A DNA stretch of 64,000 bases from Lachnoclostridium sp. Marseille-P6806 (lineage in GTDB: Bacteria > Bacillota > Clostridia > Lachnospirales > Lachnospiraceae), in the NCBI RefSeq assembly GCF_900625025.1, contig NZ_LR130579.1:1-64000 (forward strand). Direction: 5' to 3'. The translations under genes and the position numbers were made by a program. The notes below the pieces were generated by a model. The model did no database searches and was not told where the DNA came from. It was given only the letters and a program-made list of their open reading frames with translations. Shown in pieces: positions 23,790 to 32,873 of the stretch. Within the stretch, counting starts at the first letter, position 1, and every line of letters starts with the position of its first letter.

Positions 23790-24848
23790 ATGTTCCCGTT
23801 CCGTATCAAAGCGTTTCAGGAGCTGACCGCCGCCGAGCTGTATGAAATCTTCCGGGCCCGGGCGCAGATCTTTGTCGGAGAAGAAAAAATACTGTATCCG
23901 GATGCCGACGGGCTCGATTACAGCAGCCTCCACATATTCCGCATGCAGGAAAACGGAACCGTGGCCTGCTATCTCCGTATGTTCCCCGACCCGGAAGTCT
24001 CCTCGGCGCTTCGGATCGGCCGCGTGCTCGCCGTCCGAAAGGGCGAGGGACTCGGCACCGCACTCATGCAGACGGCCATCCGGACCGCCGGAACACAGCC
24101 CGGAATCCACGAGCTTCGCCTCGGCGCACAGCTTCATACGGCCGGTTTTTATGAAAAGCTCGGCTTTATCCGATGCTCCGGGGAATTTTCCGAAGCCGGC
24201 ATCCCCCATGTCGCCATGCGTCTGGAGCTGTCTTCGCCCGCCGGCGGGGCGCAGGCAGAGGCTCCCGCCCCGCCGGATGCCCGCGCCTCCCTGCTGTCCG
24301 TCCGGACCGCTGTCCCCGGCGACGCGCCGCGGCTTCTGGAAATCTATGCTCCGTATGTGAGAGACACCGCCGTTTCCTTTGAATACGAGGTTCCCTCGCC
24401 GGAAGAATTCCGGCGTCGGATCGAGAGCACGCTCCTCCGTTACCCCTTTCTTGTCGCGGAAGAAAACGGGCGCGTGATCGGCTACTGCTGCGCCGGTGTA
24501 TTCAAAAACCGGCCGGCCTACGACTATGCCGTGGAGACCTCCATCTATGTGGACCCGGTGGCCCGCCGGACCGGAGCCGGCAGAGCGCTCTACACCGCTC
24601 TCGAGGACGCGCTCGCACGCATGGGGATCACCAACCTGTACGCCTGCATCGCCAGCCCCGAAGCGCCCGATAAATATCTTACACGAAACAGCATCGAATT
24701 TCACAGTCACCTCGGCTACCGCCTGATCGGCGAGCACCTGCGCTGCGGTTATAAATTCGGCCGCTGGTACAATATGGTCTGGATGGAAAAAATCATTGCG
24801 CCGCATACCAGCCCGCAGGCGCCGCTTACATGGTTCCTGAAGCTGTGA
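23790..24848 (+). CDS. Fused double acetyltransferase (ElaA-like + phosphinothricin-type GNAT)
   Basis: The 352-residue protein has two GNAT domains. Residues 1-150 match ElaA: FRARAQIFVGEE, YPDADGLDYSSLHIF, RIGRVLAV, EGLGTALMQ and GFYEKLGFIR, ending in GIPHVAM. Residues 170-335 match the phosphinothricin/Pat type: RTAVPGDAPRLLEIYAPYV, DTAVSFEYE, YAVETSIYVDP, GAGRALYTALE and FHSHLGYRLIGEH, with GRWYNMVWMEK at the end. A Pro/Ala linker joins them. Both should acetylate small amines with acetyl-CoA; the substrates are unknown. AAGGAG lies 9 nt before the start. These domains are usually separate proteins. Confidence 0.88.
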   Translation: MFPFRIKAFQELTAAELYEIFRARAQIFVGEEKILYPDADGLDYSSLHIFRMQENGTVACYLRMFPDPEVSSALRIGRVLAVRKGEGLGTALMQTAIRTAGTQPGIHELRLGAQLHTAGFYEKLGFIRCSGEFSEAGIPHVAMRLELSSPAGGAQAEAPAPPDARASLLSVRTAVPGDAPRLLEIYAPYVRDTAVSFEYEVPSPEEFRRRIESTLLRYPFLVAEENGRVIGYCCAGVFKNRPAYDYAVETSIYVDPVARRTGAGRALYTALEDALARMGITNLYACIASPEAPDKYLTRNSIEFHSHLGYRLIGEHLRCGYKFGRWYNMVWMEKIIAPHTSPQAPLTWFLKL

Positions 24849-24983
24849 AAGACCGAAGCACGCCGAAGGCACTTCAACGGTAGCCTCAGCGGCGCTTTGT
24901 AACGGGAGCTGGCACGGCCGGATGACACGACGGTCTGGCGGAAGCAGATACCGCGAGGGCGGTACGATATCCTCGGAACGGAC

Positions 24984-25022
24984 ACTGCCTCCCTCCGGCA
25001 TGACACAGCCGGGGGAGGCAGT
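24984..25022 (+). terminator. Strong hairpin terminator after the GNAT gene
   Basis: ACTGCCTCCCTCCGGC pairs with GCCGGGGGAGGCAGT with one bulge, leaving an 8-nt loop, and is followed by ATTTGTTT. It would stop plus-strand transcription before the convergent GH3 gene. Confidence 0.75.
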
Positions 25023-25083
25023 ATTTGTTTCCTCATTCCCATTCAGGACAGATGCCGCGGAACGATCCGCCGCCCGTCCGTGC

Positions 25084-27384
25084 TCAGTTCCCCAGCGCCC
25101 GGTTCAGCGCCGCGACAATTTCCTCCACGTTCTCATCCGTCAGAGAGCCGAAGCTCCGAAGCGCGCGGATCGGCATATAGCGCATCATCGCCATTCCCAT
25201 ATCCTCGGAAACCGCCTGATCCCTGCCGTTCTCGTCCTTTTCCTGCGGGGCGAGGAGCGCCATGTGCGAAAGAAGCGTCGTTTTCAGGATCTCCGCCGTC
25301 TCCGGATGCTGCATCAGCTCGCCCAGCATGGTGTTCGCATGCACCGCAAAACGGGGCGCATTGGTGCTCGTCACATGGAGCTTTGCCGTTCCCGCAATAT
25401 TTCTCGACGAATTTCCGACAAGAATTTCATATTCTCCGGTCGGCGCATACCAGTCTCCGATTTCCTCACTGTAAAACGCGAATGAGCGCTTGTCGAGCTC
25501 CATGCTCACCGTCCCGGTCTCGCCCGGCGCAAGCGCGATTTTCGCAAAGCCCTTGAGCTCCTTGTCCGGGCGAATTTCCGTCCCCGTGAGATCGCGCACA
25601 TAGAGCTGCACAACCTCGCGTCCGAAGACCGTTCCCGTATTTGTCACCTCGACCGTCACGCGCACCGTGTCCGTATCCCGTATATCCGAGGCGGACAGCA
25701 CCGGCGCGCCGATCCGGAAACTGGTGTAGGACAGCCCGTGTCCGAACGGGAACAGTACCTCCATCCGCCGGCTGTCGTAGTAGCGGTAGCCCACAAAGAC
25801 GCCCTCGCGGTAAAACACTTTGCCTCCCTTTCCGGGGAAATTCAGATAGCAGGGTGTATCCTCAAGACGGAGAGGGAACGTTTCCGCGAGCTTGCCGGAG
25901 GGATTCTCCTCGCCAAACAGGATGCGCACGACAGCCTCGCCGCTCCCCTCGCCGCCAAGATATGCCTCGAGAATCGCGCTCACCCTGTCCGCCCACGGCA
26001 TCTCCACCGGCGATCCGTTATGAAGCACGACGATAAGATTCGGATTCACCGCGGCCAGCCTTTCGATCAGCGCATCCTGACAGGCCGGCAGCTTCATGCT
26101 GCTGCGGTCGTAGCCCTCCGATTCAAACGAATCCGGAAGTCCCGCAAAGACCACGACCCGCGACGCCCCTTTCGCAAGCGCCTCCGCCTCCGCAAAATCC
26201 TCCTCGCGGCTGACGTCGCCGTCTGCGGGGAAGCCCTTTGCGTACTGAACATCCGTCCGCTTTCTTGCCTCGCGCAGAGCGTCCGTGATCTGATAGCAGT
26301 TGATATGGGAGCTTCCGCCACCTTGGAAGCGGGGTTTCTCCGCAAACTCGCCGACAAAGAGGATCGGCCCGTCCGGGTTCCCGCAACCTGCCGCATGCGC
26401 GGAGAGCGGAAGAACCCCGTTCTCATTTTTCAGCAGAACCATGCACTGCGCCGCGATATCCACCGCTTTCGCGTGGTCCCTCTCTCTGTCAAATACCGCG
26501 TCCGGGGAGACATTCTCCGCATAATCATACACGACCGTCAGTATCCTGCGGACCGCCTCGTCCAGCGTGCTCTCCGGGAGCCGTCCCTCGCGGACCGCGC
26601 GCACGATCAGCGCGTCGTTCGCAAAGTTTCCGCCGGGCATTTCCAGATCCTCTCCGGCCTCCATCCCTTTCACGCGGTCATTCGTCGCGCCCCAGTCCGA
26701 GACCACATAGCCCTCAAAGCCCCATTCGTCCCGCAGAATCTCCGTCAGAAGACGGTGGTTCTCCGCCGCGAACACCCCGTTGATCCGATTATAGGAATTC
26801 ATGATGGTTTTGGGCTGGGACTTCTTCACCGCCGTCTCAAACGCGGGAAGATAGATTTCCCGGATGGTTCTCTCATCGGCCTCGGAGGAGCCGCTCATGC
26901 GCTCATGCTCCTGATTGTTCAGCGCAAAATGCTTGATCGAGGTTCCGACATGCTTCTCCTGCACGCCGCTGATATAGCTCGCCGCCATCTCGCCCGCAAG
27001 ATACGGGTCCTCGGACAGATACTCAAAATTCCGTCCGCAGAGGGGGGAGCGCTTGATATTCACCGCCGGTCCCAGAACGACGGAAACCTTTTCCGCCTGA
27101 CATTCATTGCCGATGGTGCCGCCCATCTCCCTTACAAGCGCCCGGTCAAAGGAGGCCGCCGTCGCACAGCCCGCCGGGAAGCACACGGAGACAATACTGT
27201 CATTGATCCCCAGATGGTCGCCGCCCTCCGCCTGCTTGCGCAGGCCGTGCGGCCCGTCGCTTACCATAACCGACGGAATCTCCAGACGCTCCACCGCCTT
27301 GGTGTGCCAGAAGTCCGCTCCGGAGCAGAGCCCGGCCTTTTCCTCCAATGTCATCTGTGCTATCAGCGCTTTGATATCTGCCAT
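25084..27384 (-). CDS. GH3 family beta-glucosidase
   Basis: The 766-residue enzyme has the two-domain GH3 core and a C-terminal fibronectin III-like domain (about 640-710). The catalytic nucleophile is the aspartate in VVSDWGATND; substrate-binding elements include MSDGPHGLRKQ, SIKHFALNNQEHER and GPAVNIKRSPLCGRNFEYLSEDP. No signal peptide is present, so it acts in the cytoplasm on imported oligosaccharides. ATG 27384 was chosen because GGAGG lies about 5 nt upstream; the longer frame adds 15 unrelated residues. It is divergent from a broken LacI gene that probably once controlled it. Confidence 0.93.
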   Translation of the reverse strand: MADIKALIAQMTLEEKAGLCSGADFWHTKAVERLEIPSVMVSDGPHGLRKQAEGGDHLGINDSIVSVCFPAGCATAASFDRALVREMGGTIGNECQAEKVSVVLGPAVNIKRSPLCGRNFEYLSEDPYLAGEMAASYISGVQEKHVGTSIKHFALNNQEHERMSGSSEADERTIREIYLPAFETAVKKSQPKTIMNSYNRINGVFAAENHRLLTEILRDEWGFEGYVVSDWGATNDRVKGMEAGEDLEMPGGNFANDALIVRAVREGRLPESTLDEAVRRILTVVYDYAENVSPDAVFDRERDHAKAVDIAAQCMVLLKNENGVLPLSAHAAGCGNPDGPILFVGEFAEKPRFQGGGSSHINCYQITDALREARKRTDVQYAKGFPADGDVSREEDFAEAEALAKGASRVVVFAGLPDSFESEGYDRSSMKLPACQDALIERLAAVNPNLIVVLHNGSPVEMPWADRVSAILEAYLGGEGSGEAVVRILFGEENPSGKLAETFPLRLEDTPCYLNFPGKGGKVFYREGVFVGYRYYDSRRMEVLFPFGHGLSYTSFRIGAPVLSASDIRDTDTVRVTVEVTNTGTVFGREVVQLYVRDLTGTEIRPDKELKGFAKIALAPGETGTVSMELDKRSFAFYSEEIGDWYAPTGEYEILVGNSSRNIAGTAKLHVTSTNAPRFAVHANTMLGELMQHPETAEILKTTLLSHMALLAPQEKDENGRDQAVSEDMGMAMMRYMPIRALRSFGSLTDENVEEIVAALNRALGN

Positions 27385-27641
27385 TTTTCCTCCGTTCCCG
27401 CATATCGGCGGAATTATTATGAAATGCAACAGTCCACTGTAAGCTGACTATATCATCCATTCACTTAATTTACACGCCTAATTTTTCCTCTATTTACTTA
27501 ATCCTGCTTAATTCATTCCATTTTGCACAAAATTCATGCTATAATTATTCTGTATATTATTACTTTTGTTCAAGGCGCAGCACAAATCGGGAGACACACG
27601 CCCTCTGCCGCCCGGCGCGTCTGCCGGAAAGCCTTTTGCCT

Positions 27642-28547
27642 ATGACCTCCAAAGAACTTGCAAAGCTGCTCGGCCTCTCCGAGGCCGCCGTCTCTTTCAC
27701 TCTCAATGACCGCCCCGGTGTCAGTGCCAAAACCCGGAGTCTTGTAAAAAAGACCGCTCTCGATCACGGAATGAATCTGTCCTCTATGGCGTGCCGCCGC
27801 AAGGGCGACGGCACGATCTACGTCATCTATTATTCCTCTCATCTCAATTTCGACACCGGTTTTTTCCGCTCCACTTTCAACGGCATCGAGTTCGCCGGTG
27901 CAAACGCGGGATACCGGATCACCATGGTCAGCACTTTCTGTGGAATTCCAACCGTCGTGCTGGACAATTACTTTCCCAGCTCCAAAATCGACTTTATTCA
28001 GATCAATAATGAGGACGCTGCCTTTCAGGCCACAAATTATCTCATCAACAAAAGAGCGGTGCAACCCGGCTATCTCCGCTCCAGCATCCGCACATGGGAC
28101 TTTGAGCGTCGCGCACAGGGCTTCTATACCGCCCTGCGCTACAATCTGATGTCAAAGACAAAATCCATAGTGCACGACCTCTCTGCCAACACAATTGAGG
28201 CCGCGGAAAGAGACATGCTGGAAATCTTGGACAGCAGAGAAGAAATTGCCCCCAGTTACTTTGCCGACAACGATATGATTGCCATCGGGGCCTTCCGGCA
28301 GAAAGGCTACCACATACCCGAGGATATTTCCATCATCGGCTTTGATGATATTCCGATGGCAGGCTACATGGAACCTCCGCTCACAACCATTCACATTCCC
28401 CGTCATTATATGGGGTAGCTGGCCACGGAGCGTCTGCTTAAGTTGATACGGGATCCGGATAACTACCCCGTCTCCATTCAGATCAACGGTTATCTCAAAA
28501 TCCGCCGTTCCATCGCTCCGCTCGAGCAGGCGGGATCTTCGCGTTAA
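27642..28547 (+). pseudogene. LacI-family transcriptional regulator, broken
   Basis: The N-terminal helix-turn-helix is good (MTSKELAKLLGLSEAAVSFT, LNDRPGVSAKTRSLV) and the periplasmic-binding-protein-like domain is recognisable (NNEDAAFQATNYLI, FADNDMIAIGAF, DISIIGFDDIPMAGYMEPPL). Two defects are seen. An apparent deletion of about 35 residues between RITMVST and GIPTVVLDN removes part of the first subdomain. An in-frame TAG at 28416 cuts off LATERLLKLIRDPDNYPVSI and the end of the domain, which otherwise continues to 28547. It lies divergent from the GH3 glucosidase, whose regulation is probably lost or taken over. Confidence 0.85.
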
Positions 28548-28585
28548 TCCTCCATGTGGAAACGGTTGTAAAGAAAGAGCACTTT

Positions 28586-29053
28586 ATGAAAACGGTTAAA
28601 AAGACAAGCATATTCCCAGCGAGCAAAAAGAGAGTGTTTGCAAGGCTGTTGAAGCTAAAAACACTTCAATATATTGCATATCCGTATGCAACATTTACGC
28701 CGGTGGATGGCGTCGACAGTATGTCATGGGAGGTTGGAAGTACTTCACGTTTTACGTTCAGGCTGTTTGGCATTATCCCATTTGGAACTCATACGATCCA
28801 TGTGATCCGATTCGGACCGGATGAGGGAATCTATACTCATGAAAGAAATGAACATGTTCCTGTGTGGAATCATGAGATTATTCTCGAAGAATTACCGGGG
28901 AACAAGTGCAGATATACGGATATGGTTGATGTAGATGCCGGATGGAAAACAATCTTCATATGGATGTGGGCGAATTGCTTTTATGCCCATAGGCAGAGAA
29001 AGTGGATAAAACTGCTGAGCGGGAAAAATAAGGATAGCTTCCAGATTTATTGA
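28586..29053 (+). CDS. SRPBCC-like small protein
   Basis: The 155-residue protein starts MKTVKKTSIFPASKKRVFAR. It continues with alternating strands (YPYATFTPVDG, STSRFTFRLFG, THTIHVIRFG, GIYTHERNEHVPVWNHEI) and a C-terminal helix, a layout of START/SRPBCC ligand-binding proteins. The ligand is unknown. The start at 28586 is preferred to 28556 because the family begins there; only a weak AAAGAG site precedes it. The gene is visibly more AT-rich than its neighbours, which suggests recent acquisition. Confidence 0.65.
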   Translation: MKTVKKTSIFPASKKRVFARLLKLKTLQYIAYPYATFTPVDGVDSMSWEVGSTSRFTFRLFGIIPFGTHTIHVIRFGPDEGIYTHERNEHVPVWNHEIILEELPGNKCRYTDMVDVDAGWKTIFIWMWANCFYAHRQRKWIKLLSGKNKDSFQIY

Positions 29054-29083
29054 ACAGCGGATGCAGAATATGATAGAAAACCA

Positions 29084-29113
29084 AAATCAGCGCATCCGCG
29101 TGATTTCTCACAC
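29084..29113. repeat. Interspersed 30-bp repeat, copy 1
   Basis: The sequence is AAATCAGCGCATCCGCGTGA followed by TTTCTCACAC. It differs at two positions from the copies at 36024-36053 and 43037-43066, which are identical to each other. It lies just after the SRPBCC gene stop. Confidence 0.75.
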
Positions 29114-29247
29114 GATCCGTCCGTCCGGAATAATCCGGCACAAACACGCCCTGCACGGAAGCGGCATGCTATAATTCCATCAGAGAGCGTCACTTTCGCT
29201 CCCTTGCCGCATCCACCCCGCAAAAATCCCGAGACATTGAGGTCCCT

Positions 29248-30228
29248 ATGCTGCATATCATCATCAATCCGAACGGCGCATCCGGCAGAACCCGCAAGCT
29301 GTGGGCAAGGCTCGAGCCCGTCTTCGCATCGAGCGGCCGGCGCTATGAGGTGCACCTGTCCACGCCGGAACGCGGCATCTCCGAAATCTGCCATGAACTG
29401 ACAGCCAGCGCTCCGGAAAACGAAGCCGACGAGCCGGAGCTTGTCCTTGTGGGAGGCGACGGTTCCTTAAATGAGGCGCTGAACGGCATCGCCGATCTGT
29501 CGAGGGTAAAGGTCGGACTCATCCCGGCAGGCTCCGGCAACGACCTCGCACGGGATCTGGAGCTCCCGAAAGACCCTGTCGCCGTTGCCCGCCGCATTCT
29601 TGAGGGCAAGGTCTGCCGCCGCTCCGATATCGGCGAAGCCGAGCTCTTCGGCGTCTGCGACATGCAGCCGCTCCCCCGCGGCACAGTACAGCACGGGGAT
29701 TATATCCGCCGCCGTTTTCTCATCAGCTGCGGCATGGGATTTGACGCGGCGATCTGCGCCTATGTGACGCATTCCCCGCTGAAAAAATTTCTCAATATTC
29801 TGCATCTGGGAAAGCTCAGCTATATCATGGGCGCCATAAAGCTGATCTTTACCTATCGGAACGCCGGGCTGGACGCTCTCTACGATGACAGGGAGCCGAT
29901 CCATTACAACCGGCTGCTTCTGGCCGCGGTGATGAATCACCGCTTTGAGGGCGGCGGTTTTCAGTTCTGTCCGCAGGCCGACGCGCAGGATGGCATCCTC
30001 GATACCTGCTTCGCCGACCCGAAGAACAACATGGCCTTTTTCCGAATTTTTCCCACCGCTTACAAGGGGAATCATCTTCGCTACGATGTCGTCCACGCAG
30101 ACAGGGGGAGGCGCATTGAGCTTTCCTCCCCCTGTTCCCTGTGGGTTCACACGGACGGCGAGGTGAGCGGCAGGGCCACCCGCCTCGTTCTGCGCACGCT
30201 GGACACCCGTCTGCGGCTGCTAATGTGA
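29248..30228 (+). CDS. Diacylglycerol/lipid kinase family protein
   Basis: The 326-residue protein has the DAGK catalytic signature: IIINPNGASGRTRKLW at the start, VGGDGSLNEALNGI at about residue 72 and LIPAGSGNDLARDL at about 95. A C-terminal beta-rich domain with VHTDGE follows. It phosphorylates a lipid such as diacylglycerol with ATP at the inner membrane face; YegS/DgkB-like members act in lipid recycling. The length is normal. An AT-rich stretch with GGCATGCTATAATTCC near 29163-29178 contains TATAAT and may be its promoter. Confidence 0.9.
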   Translation: MLHIIINPNGASGRTRKLWARLEPVFASSGRRYEVHLSTPERGISEICHELTASAPENEADEPELVLVGGDGSLNEALNGIADLSRVKVGLIPAGSGNDLARDLELPKDPVAVARRILEGKVCRRSDIGEAELFGVCDMQPLPRGTVQHGDYIRRRFLISCGMGFDAAICAYVTHSPLKKFLNILHLGKLSYIMGAIKLIFTYRNAGLDALYDDREPIHYNRLLLAAVMNHRFEGGGFQFCPQADAQDGILDTCFADPKNNMAFFRIFPTAYKGNHLRYDVVHADRGRRIELSSPCSLWVHTDGEVSGRATRLVLRTLDTRLRLLM

Positions 30229-30289
30229 GCCTTACGTCAGGATGCCGCTTTCGACTCCGGCGCCGGGCACTTTCTTTGCGGAGCCCCGG

Positions 30290-30709
30290 TCAGGCTTCCT
30301 CCGTCCGGTAAAAACAGATCCGCACTCTTTTTTCGCCGTTCGACTCTACGGTCCCGCAAAGCGCCGCGTCCTCCAGCCATGACAGCACGGCGCTGTCCGT
30401 AAAGATCCTCGGACGCGTCGTGATGCCGTCCGGTCCTATCGCACCGTTATTCTCAATGAATATGCGGCAGCTCCCGCCGTCCGCATCCACCCCCTCCAGA
30501 ATGTAACGGGCAGAGAGAAAGCGCGCCTCTCCTTTCCTTTGCGTCTGCGTATCCACGCCGCCCGGCAGAATGCTTCCTTGAAACAGAGGGCCGTCCGCGG
30601 TCCCGTGGAACGGAATCATGCAGGCCTCTCCCCGTTTTCCGTGCACCTCATGGAAGCCGTCCAGACGCACATCCAGCTCCAGAACCGGCTCTTTTCCCGT
30701 CTTGACCAA
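30290..30709 (-). CDS. DUF3237 family protein
   Basis: The 139-residue protein carries the DUF3237 pattern: VLELDVRLDGFHEVHGKRGE, GPLFQGSILPGGVDTQ, FLSARYILEGVDADG, IENNGAIG, TRPRIFTDS and LCGTVES. It is expected to form a small beta-barrel; its function is unknown. I place the start at TTG 30709, not at an upstream ATG, because GGAGGAGG sits exactly 7 nt before it. That site lies inside the last codons of the esterase gene, whose stop is 2 nt upstream, so the two genes are translationally coupled. Confidence 0.8.
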   Translation of the reverse strand: MVKTGKEPVLELDVRLDGFHEVHGKRGEACMIPFHGTADGPLFQGSILPGGVDTQTQRKGEARFLSARYILEGVDADGGSCRIFIENNGAIGPDGITTRPRIFTDSAVLSWLEDAALCGTVESNGEKRVRICFYRTEEA

Positions 30710-30711
30710 TT

Positions 30712-31521
30712 TTATGCCTCCTCCGTGCGCTTCAGGATCCACTCCACACCGTTCAGAATATATTGATTCCAGAATTTCCAGTCGTGGATTCCCGGCCCCT
30801 CCTCATAGCAGAAGTCCGCACCGGCCTCCTCCAGAAACCGGCGGAACTCCTGATTGTTTTCATAAAGAAAGTCCTCCGTCCCCACCGCCATGTAAATTGG
30901 CGGGATCGGCCGGTTTTCCGCCGCGCAGCGCCGGTACAGCACTTCCGGGTTCGCATCCGATGTCCCGACCGCGCCGAGATCCCCGAACACCTCGCGGTAA
31001 TAGGCATAGTTTGCCACAGCATCCGCCGTGCCGGGCTTCATCCCCGCAATGGCATGGATAATCAGCGCCGAGGACAGGGCCACCGCTCCCCCGAACGTCT
31101 CCGGAAAGGCAAGCGCCGTATGGAGCGCGCCGAACCCACCCATGGAAAGTCCGCCGATCAGCGTATCCTCTCTCCTCCCGGAAAGGCCGAACAGTCTTCT
31201 TGTGTATTCAACGGCCTCTTTTCCGGCAAAGCTGCTGTACTGACGGCCCGTGGCCTCCCTGTCCAGATAGAAATTATTGCCCGCCGTCAGCATAAACACG
31301 GCCAGATTATAGCGGAGAGCCAGCTCCTCTGCGATGCCGTTGTACTCCCAGTCCGCATCGTTCCCGGAATATCCGTGCAGGAGATAAAGCGCCTTCATCG
31401 GGCGGTCAAAGCTCCGGTTCCCCTCCGTCACCATCGCCGGAATATCGTTGGGTATCACGTAGCTGATCTCTGTCTGTCCGCCCTGTGTCTGTGCGTAAAA
31501 CCGTATTCTTCCTGTCGCCAT
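30712..31521 (-). CDS. Alpha/beta hydrolase, esterase (CE1/EstD-like)
   Basis: The 269-residue protein has the nucleophile elbow GLSMGGFG, an oxyanion-side motif LYLLHGYSGNDADW, and the catalytic histidine in GPGIHDWKFW. The acid is probably the aspartate in VGTEDFLYENN. There is no signal peptide, so it acts in the cytoplasm, likely on acetylated or feruloylated oligosaccharides, or on S-formylglutathione-like esters. It is the first gene of an operon with the DUF3237 gene. The surrounding polysaccharide genes favour a carbohydrate-esterase role. Confidence 0.88.
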   Translation of the reverse strand: MATGRIRFYAQTQGGQTEISYVIPNDIPAMVTEGNRSFDRPMKALYLLHGYSGNDADWEYNGIAEELALRYNLAVFMLTAGNNFYLDREATGRQYSSFAGKEAVEYTRRLFGLSGRREDTLIGGLSMGGFGALHTALAFPETFGGAVALSSALIIHAIAGMKPGTADAVANYAYYREVFGDLGAVGTSDANPEVLYRRCAAENRPIPPIYMAVGTEDFLYENNQEFRRFLEEAGADFCYEEGPGIHDWKFWNQYILNGVEWILKRTEEA

Positions 31522-31793
31522 GGTTTCTCAGTCCTCCATAATATATGCTTTCAGAATCTCGCCGTAATAGGCGACAGGGTGCCCGCCGGAGCGCTCACTC
31601 TGCAAGATGGCCTTTGCAGAATAACACAAATACCCCGCGGAAGCGCCATGCCCTTGCGCTGCGGACTTTTCCGCAGCGGCGCACTCCCGCGGGGCTCTGT
31701 ATCATTCCTTATGAAAATATATCATATCCGGGGCGTCCGGGGACACCCCTTTCCGCATTTGTTCTGCACGCGGACAGCTGCGGCTCTGCCGCC

Positions 31794-32246
31794 TCACTTC
31801 ACTTCGATCCGCTTTACCTCCTCCTGCTGCGGGAGACTCTCCTTTTTCGGAATCACCAGTGTCAGAACGCCGTTCTCGTACTTCGCCTCGATATCCTCCG
31901 GCTGGAGATTCTCTCCCACACGGAAGCTCCGCTGATACGAAGCATAGCGGCGCTCGCGGCGGATGTATCTGCCGTTCCCGTCTTTTTCGTCATTGTTCTC
32001 CTCATGCGCCGCCGAGATCGTAAGATTCCCGTTCTTCATGTCAACATGAATGTCTTCTTTCTGAAAGCCCGGAAGCTCGGCCTCCAGACGGTAATTCCCG
32101 TTCTCCTCGATCACATCGGTCTTCATGGATTTGGTCGTCTCGAGAGAATCACCCCAGAAGCTGCTCAGCGCACGATCCATCGCATCAAAAGGATCGGTCC
32201 AGTCCATCACTCCATTATTTCCATTCCAAAGCATCGGCATCAACAT
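31794..32246 (-). CDS. Hsp20/alpha-crystallin small heat-shock protein
   Basis: The 150-residue chaperone has a short N-terminal region with DWTDPFDAMDRALSSFWG, the alpha-crystallin domain from about residue 40 (MKTDVIEENGNYRLEAELPG, KNGNLTISA, YQRSFRVGENLQPEDIEAKY) and the terminal A-x-x-x-n-G-v-L-like NGVLTLVIPKK. It holds unfolding proteins as an oligomer in the cytoplasm. The start at 32246 follows GGAGAG by 6 nt. A perfect 21-bp palindrome lies 111 bp upstream and is a likely operator. Confidence 0.93.
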   Translation of the reverse strand: MLMPMLWNGNNGVMDWTDPFDAMDRALSSFWGDSLETTKSMKTDVIEENGNYRLEAELPGFQKEDIHVDMKNGNLTISAAHEENNDEKDGNGRYIRRERRYASYQRSFRVGENLQPEDIEAKYENGVLTLVIPKKESLPQQEEVKRIEVK

Positions 32247-32356
32247 ATTGATCTCTCCTTTCCTGTCCCGGGCCGTTTGCCCGGACAACATCTGCTTCTT
32301 ATATTTCCGAAGAGCAGGTTCCCTGATTTCTTTCTTCATTCCCTCTCTTCATTGTC

Positions 32357-32377
32357 TGTTATATATCATATATAACA
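32357..32377. promoter_or_regulatory. Perfect 21-bp palindrome upstream of hsp20
   Basis: TGTTATATAT-C-ATATATAACA is a perfect inverted repeat with 10-bp arms in the hsp20 upstream region. It lacks the sequence of a CIRCE or CtsR site. It would suit a dimeric repressor of the PadR or MarR kind; no such gene is adjacent. Confidence 0.55.
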
Positions 32378-32512
32378 AATGTGCAAGCCTTTCTTCCACA
32401 TTTTATAAATTGTTAAGAATTGCAGAAGCTGTTCCGGTCTCTGAGAGACAAAGCGGGTAATCAGCTTCAGTCATCGACAAGCGGTGGAGCCAAAGCCCTG
32501 GAGTGTTGCCGG

Positions 32513-32636
32513 TCCCTCGACTGTTACAGTGAGCCGGCGGTCATCGTTCGCTTTCATGATCCGGTTCTCACCCAGGTATTCAAAAAAACGTATCACACTA
32601 CACCTGTGAGATATCGAAAAGAACGGAAAGCAGCTC
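32513..32636 (+). pseudogene. Remnant of an AraC-family regulator C-terminus
   Basis: A frame here contains RFHDPVLTQVFKKTYHTTPV followed by RYRKERK, the end of an AraC-type second helix-turn-helix and its recognition helix. The rest of the regulator is missing and the surrounding sequence shows no matching frame. It lies between hsp20 and the sugar kinase and suggests a lost regulator of the arabinose locus. Confidence 0.55.
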
Positions 32637-32783
32637 AGGAAAAGCTTCGTCCGGCATTTCCTCTGCCATTTCCGTTATCTCCTGCCATTCGCCTCTGTAA
32701 CAATAGACGCAGAACGATTTCGCAAGGTTACAGCATTCCGGATAATAGTTGATTGAAGCCGATTAATCAAGGCATCAGAAAAT

Positions 32784-32823
32784 AAAAACCGGAGCCCGCC
32801 GCCACGGACGGATTCCGGTTTTT
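32784..32823. terminator. Bidirectional terminator after the sugar kinase
   Basis: AAAAACCGGA pairs with TCCGGTTTTT around a GC-rich 20-nt loop, giving a U-run in both directions. It ends the minus-strand kinase-GH51 transcript. Confidence 0.75.
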
Positions 32824-32873
32824 AACAAACTATTTTCGTCAAAAGACTGTCCTGTCACTGCATTACAAACCGG

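Noticed and set aside
25738-27447. 569-codon plus-strand frame
   Set aside because: It is the antisense of the GH3 beta-glucosidase gene.
27520-27545. TTGCAC and TATAAT as a promoter for the LacI gene
   Set aside because: The TATAAT at 27540-27545 is good, but the spacing to TTGCAC is only 11 nt, so no full promoter can be claimed.
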